From: Adiantum capillus-veneris
Taxonomy: Eukaryota > Streptophyta > Polypodiopsida > Polypodiales > Pteridaceae
NCBI GenBank assembly: GCA_014529385.2
Contig: CM043948.1
Span: 26,114,268 to 26,160,767, forward strand
Direction: 5' to 3'
DNA length: 46,500 nucleotides
Shown here one piece after another: positions 42,152 through 46,500 of this stretch (its first letter is position 1; each line of letters opens with the position of its first letter). A program made the position numbers and the translations under genes. The notes beneath the pieces were generated by a model, which was given only the letters and a program-made list of their open reading frames with translations, was not told where the DNA came from and did no database searches.

Positions 42152-44990
42152 AACTAGTTGGCACACGACCAGTAGTAGGCATACCTTGGGGCATTTGTGG
42201 AAATCTATTTCCTCCTTGAAGGACAAATCCATTTCTCTGAAGCATTGCAGCCTCTTCAAAAAGCAAGTTTTTACCTTGTTCCACCATGCACACACCTGGA
42301 GTCGGTCCTGGAGGGCCAACGATCATCTCATCATGATGTTCCAAGAGTGAGTGTTGCTACTATTGCAAAACCAAACAAAACTCTCCACAAAGCCACCTGG
42401 ATGTGCACCACATGGAGGATATTTTCTTCATCCCCAAAAGCATGGAGTAGCAGCACCGTGCTTGATGCTTGCAGTCACAGAATCATTAATGAATATACCA
42501 CATCTTGTGCCTTGTCTTGTTAGATTACCAAAACATGTCATTTTTCTCCCCGCCTCTATCCTTCGTATAGCCCACACGGTCTTGGGAACACTCTGCTCAG
42601 GCCATGCCTCTTGATTTGCACTCACTCCAGGTGCCTTGGTATTTTGTCCAACTTGTGTAGTAATGGTGACAAACTCATGCCTATGACTATCCTCTTCCAA
42701 AATTACATCAGAGTCTACTAAAATAGGACGTTCTTTTTTAATGTTGTTCTCTCTCACTGTTGCTCTGCTCATCTTTGGACTTAAAATTCCCATCTCATGC
42801 ATTGCTGAGTGCGCCAACTCGACCAATTTGATTTGAGAACCAGAACCCATTGATTGGCCCATAAAGCACTCGTCAAGATCCTTAACATCTGGCCCAGTGC
42901 ATGATCTCATTCCCTTTAAATACACATTGTATCTCACACTTTGAATAATTGCCAAAGCCATGTCTGCACTAGTGGCCTCAAACAAACTTATATTAGACTT
43001 GTATCTCACGGAGGCACGCATACTAGCATGTTTTGCTTCAGACAAGTTTGTCATTGGAACAAAAACACCAGACCCATCTTGTGCAACAAACCTCCCCCCC
43101 CCAATGTGGCACGCTGACATCCCACCAAGACAACAATGTTTCTAGAGTTGGTATCTCACTCTTAATAGCATGTCCTGCTCTCCAAAAATGATGCAACTCG
43201 CCTTTGCAAACATCAGTTGCACTCTCAATAGGGTCATGTATCCACTTGTGGCACAAAATTTTATGGTCCTCTTGAAAGGAGGGGCAAATACATTTATCAG
43301 TATGTCTAATCATATTCTGTTCCCAATGGAAAATGCATGACCTTTCCTTCTCTGGCATAGATTTTTTTGCTCCTCCAAAATACATTGTCCTAACTCCTAT
43401 CCAATTTGCATTCACCTCATCTGCCATAAAATCTCTAACCTCAGGTCTCTCAAATCCTTGCTCCATGACAACTTTATTTAGCATATTCCAAAACTCAATC
43501 TGTGCATGTTTGTTCTCAACATTGAACTCACAAGTAGCCAAAGTCAAAAGTTCACGCACAAAGGGGTCATACACATGGGCTACCATCGTGGGCCAGCCAA
43601 AACATGATGCACATGGTCGACGTGTAGCCACATGTCCTGCAGATTTCCTCCTCGCCTCATATGATTGACCAAATCCACACCACTACCAAGGACTTTAATA
43701 GACATTTTAAAAACGTGAGGCTGTTGACCACCTCCCAACTGTCTTGGAAATAAAACACTATGCACAAATGGGTATCTGCATTTTCTCTTTAGATCAAGAA
43801 CAACCTCAACCCTTTTGATGAAACACCCTTAGCTCTTTTTGCACAATCCAAGCTTCTTTGCACACGGTGCTTGCTTGAAAGAGGAGTGATACTATCAAGA
43901 AAGTTTGCAAATTCATCATCCCCAATATGAATTATCTTGTCTGAATTCAAATCCATGATCTTGTCCATGATAATGTATTCTGTTGCACCTCGCTCCAATT
44001 GCTTTGCAGTGGTGTATGGGTCTAAAGTTGCTCGTGTAAACAATGCTTCACCAATTCCTTGCTCTATAGCTCGACTATGTCCTTCACCTACAGGGTGTTT
44101 GTGAAAGCCCAAGTGGATTGCACACCTTGTAGCAGGGATTCTATTTGCAGGAATACAATAATAAATGACGGCAAGACACGGACCAACACACTCTGGCATC
44201 TGTCCACAATGTGTGCGAGAAAGTGTTCCATGCTCGCCACTCACCAGTCCCTTTGCTGGAGAACGAGATAACCTTCCCTTCCATTGAGTTTCATTATAAA
44301 ATTTAGATCTTAAAAAGAATGGACAATCAATATTTGCACATCGTATGTGGCTAGAGCATCTGCTAAATCGGACTATCCCTTTGAAACTGTCACTACTACA
44401 TGTAACATAATCAATCCACATGTGATTGTCATACCTCTGCTCCATTCCAAACATTTCTGATTTAAGACATGCAGGCGGCAGCTCAAATGCAATGTAACCA
44501 TCATACTGTTTAGGAAGCTCACTCAGTTTCACAACATCTTTGACCTGTTCAAGTGCAACTAGCAGGTTACTTTGGAGGGGCAAGGCCCTGATCTTATCAA
44601 TCACACTCTCAACTACAGCGCTAGAAGCACTCTGAAAATCATCACAAATATGGATTGGAGACGTTTTTGAACCTTTTATCTCTGCAAATGTTTCTGAAAA
44701 GTTCAAAAGGACTTTGTAGAATTGATTAAATTCATGATCTAGCAAAAAAACATCATCTCTAGAACTATTTTTAATAGCTTCTAGTTTGATTTGTGGACCA
44801 GAAAGGGTAAGTGGACGAAGAGTAAACGCATTGTCATTCATCTCAAAGTGTTGCCTTTGTATATTGACCTTAATCTCCTGTACACGATTCTCAAATAGTA
44901 TCACTAGTTTGAGGCCGAGCTTTGAACATAGATGGTGATGTGCCGGCTCATCTTTTGTAGCTCGAATAGATAGAATTGTTGAAATGCTTC
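42152..44990 (-). pseudogene. MULE-like transposase gene, 5' part, with frameshifts
   Basis: Read on the minus strand from about 44990, the first frame (to 43789) has an unknown N-terminal domain. A Cys/His block follows (RCSSHIRCANIDCPFF, CAIHLGFHKHP) like FLYWCH/WRKY-GCM1 fingers that precede MULE catalytic domains. After a frameshift near 43800 come RYPFVHSVLFPRQLGGG, LQDMWLHVDHVHHV and, after a shift near 43600, GWPTMVAHVYDP, LLTLATCEFN, FMADEVNANWIGVRTMYFG and ERSCIFHWEQNM. These are compatible with the MULE DDE core and its C..H motif. A run of nine C at 43094-43102 marks the next shift to GGRFVAQDGSGVF. Downstream frames end at the LTR junction in PTTGRVPTSFH. Assignment to MULE is moderate, by motif pattern. 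Confidence 0.6.
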
Positions 44991-45418
44991 AAACAGAGAC
45001 AAAAGTTGAGTTCATTGTAAAAAGTTGAACTCTATTAAGGCACCGCCTTAATTTTTGACAGATATTGGGGACCATTCGAATCATGATGAAGAGATATTCG
45101 ACGGCATGAAAAGTTATTGGACGACACTAAAAATTATTTGAAGTCACAGTATTAAATAAAATAGGTTGGACAACGTCTTAAATATTATTGTAAAGTTTTA
45201 GGTAATGATCTTAAATTGATATGAAAGGTTTGGGAGTGAAGGTTAATGCTATTGCTCTAATGTTGAGAGTTGAGCGAGCTGAAGCTGAGGCAACTGTCAA
45301 AGTCTAGCCTGATTCTGTTGAAGTTCTTTGAAGTCCTGCCAAAATGCCCCGCAAAGGTTGACCCCCATTGAGGTAAACCCGCAAAACCTATGTGCAAAAA
45401 CCTTGCCCTAAAAACCCC
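44991..45418. other. Noncoding sequence
   Basis: AT-rich to mixed sequence without recognised gene or repeat; contains the short words AAAACCTTGCCC and CCGCAAAACC just before the hairpin at 45420. Confidence 0.5.
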
Positions 45419-45419
45419 A

Positions 45420-46240
45420 AAATCTGTCCGCAGCGACGCGGACGGATTTGGGAGACTGCATACAGTTCTTGACTGCGTTGTGCGTATTGTATTAACTATA
45501 CTACGTACTGCATTAACTGTTGTTTTTAACTGCTTATTGCGTTTTGATGTATCTATTACTGCTTACTGTTGTTTTTAACTGGTTACTGCGTTCTGATGTA
45601 CTGCGTTCTGATGTTGGGGATTACATTGCTTACTGCTCACTGCCAACTGTTTACTGTATTATTGCATACATGTTTCCTTGCTCGACTGCGTACATGTTTA
45701 CTGCGTTACTGCTCGACTGCATAATTGCTCGACTGCGTGACTGTTCGACTGCGTAACTGTTTACTGCGTATTGATTTATTGTGCAATAGCTATCTATTGC
45801 TTAATAATTTTCTTGCATACTTAGTCCCAGAAACCTGTCCGCGGAGATGCGAGTGGATTTGGGGGGGGGGTGTGCAGATTGTTCTCAGCCGGAGATGAGC
45901 CCGCATTGCTGGCCATTAGTGGTCTATCCACAAGATGTCATGGTCGCCTTATGATTGGAAACAAACCACCATAAACAACAAAGTTTAATGCCATTAGAAA
46001 AATGAGCCTTGGGCATTATGATTGGCTATGACTTTTGTGTATTTCCACATGGACAAGTCTTCCTAAACCACCCACCTGCTTGTCACTTGGCACTTTTGAG
46101 GCTTCAATGCCGTGTTGAGGTTCCAAATTCTTGTATTTAGTTATGTTTGTGCGTAGTGCTTACAGCTTGCTGATTGTGTGTATTGCGTTATGAGAACCCT
46201 TGAAACCTATCCACGGTGACGCGGATGGATTTGTGAGGGG
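45420..46240. repeat. Three spaced copies of a GTCCGC-hairpin motif
   Basis: Copy 1 (45420-45449) is AAATCTGTCCGC, six bases, GCGGACGGATTT, a 12-bp stem with one wobble position. Diverged copies lie at about 45831 (CCTGTCCGCGGAGATGC) and 46203 (CCTATCCACGGTGACGC), each ending in a GGATTTG-G-run. All have the form CCYRTCC..GACGCG..GGATTTG. Confidence 0.7.
45470..45775. repeat. Degenerate minisatellite of ACTGCGT/TACTG words
   Basis: Irregular repeats such as TTACTGCGTTCTGATG, CTCGACTGCGTACATG and TCGACTGCGTGACTGT recur roughly every 15-20 bp. Open frames here are by-products. 45776-46500 otherwise shows only a G-run (45861-45870) and noncoding sequence. Confidence 0.6.
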
Positions 46241-46500
46241 GTTTGGTTGTCCCGATGCAAGTAAACTCCTGAATTGGTAACATGATCATCAGCCCCACTA
46301 CAATACACTAATCACCATGCCCTTCACTACTTCAGGCACACACTTTCTTCATTTACCGAAAGCGAACGATATTTCACATGCAAATTCCTTGATAAATTGG
46401 ATATTTTCCAATGCAAATGGCTTGAGCAATTGGACAATACAATAGGAAAGTCTTGAAATTTGAAGGGTGAAATTGAGGTCAATTCAGTGCCAAATATCCC

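Noticed and set aside
45390-45756. Cys/Leu-rich ORFs in the last kilobase
   Set aside because: They are translations of the ACTGCGT minisatellite.

Overview
This window looks like repeat-dense nuclear DNA of a land plant. The evidence is spliceosomal introns (GT..AG) inside CACTA transposase genes, plant-type TNP2/DUF4218/DUF4216 and Transposase_24-like proteins, a Ty1/copia element, a gypsy-like element primed by tRNA-Asp, a retrotransposon primed by initiator tRNA-Met, and very long CT/GA microsatellites. The species cannot be named. The mixture, including a non-LTR/Penelope-like reverse transcriptase relic, would suit a fern, lycophyte or moss, but that is inference. I see no convincing single-copy host gene, no rRNA or tRNA gene and no CRISPR array. 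Nearly everything is a mobile element or its debris.

Layout, left to right. 1-3628 is the 3' part of a CACTA transposon (CACTA-1) that jumped into the gag gene of a copia element. The rest of that copia element, with many stops and frameshifts but a long intact RT-RNase H frame, runs to its 3' LTR at 7522-7748. 7749-9588 is a T-rich / GA-rich / A-rich low-complexity block with a 138-bp tandem duplication. 9589-13975 holds two diverged minus-strand LTRs (A and B), with an RT relic of opposite orientation between them. Both LTRs carry paired ATTGG...CCAAT boxes at a strikingly constant 21-22 bp spacing. 14270-15824 is debris of another CACTA relative fused in frame to a gypsy integrase fragment.

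15839-25873 is a transposon-in-transposon nest. A complete 8059-bp CACTA element (CACTA-2, 15945-24003, minus strand, 12-bp terminal inverted repeats, GCG target duplication on both sides) sits in the 3' subterminal region of a different CACTA-like element. That host element has a TIR-like start at 15839 and its own second-ORF gene at 24385-25873. CACTA-2 has an intact three-exon second ORF but a TNP2 transposase with three stops and a frameshift, so it should depend on a relative for transposase. 26295-27443 is long pyrimidine-rich satellite-like DNA. ~27750-32010 is a third, internally deleted and older CACTA copy (CACTA-3), which contains a 150-bp foldback.

32049-44990 is a second nest. 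A 9087-bp LTR element (33060-42146, GTGAA target duplication) encodes only Gag, a degenerate protease and a novel W(V/I)PK-motif region, with no RT or integrase. It is inserted into a minus-strand MULE-like transposase gene, whose reading frame can be followed across the insertion. The window ends with noncoding repeats (45420-46250), including three spaced copies of a GTCCGC..GCGGAC hairpin motif.

How the parts relate: in each CACTA copy, TNP2 would be the catalytic transposase and the second ORF the likely binder of the GCGTCGCTA-type subterminal repeats. The Gag-Pro element would need RT and integrase supplied by an autonomous partner.
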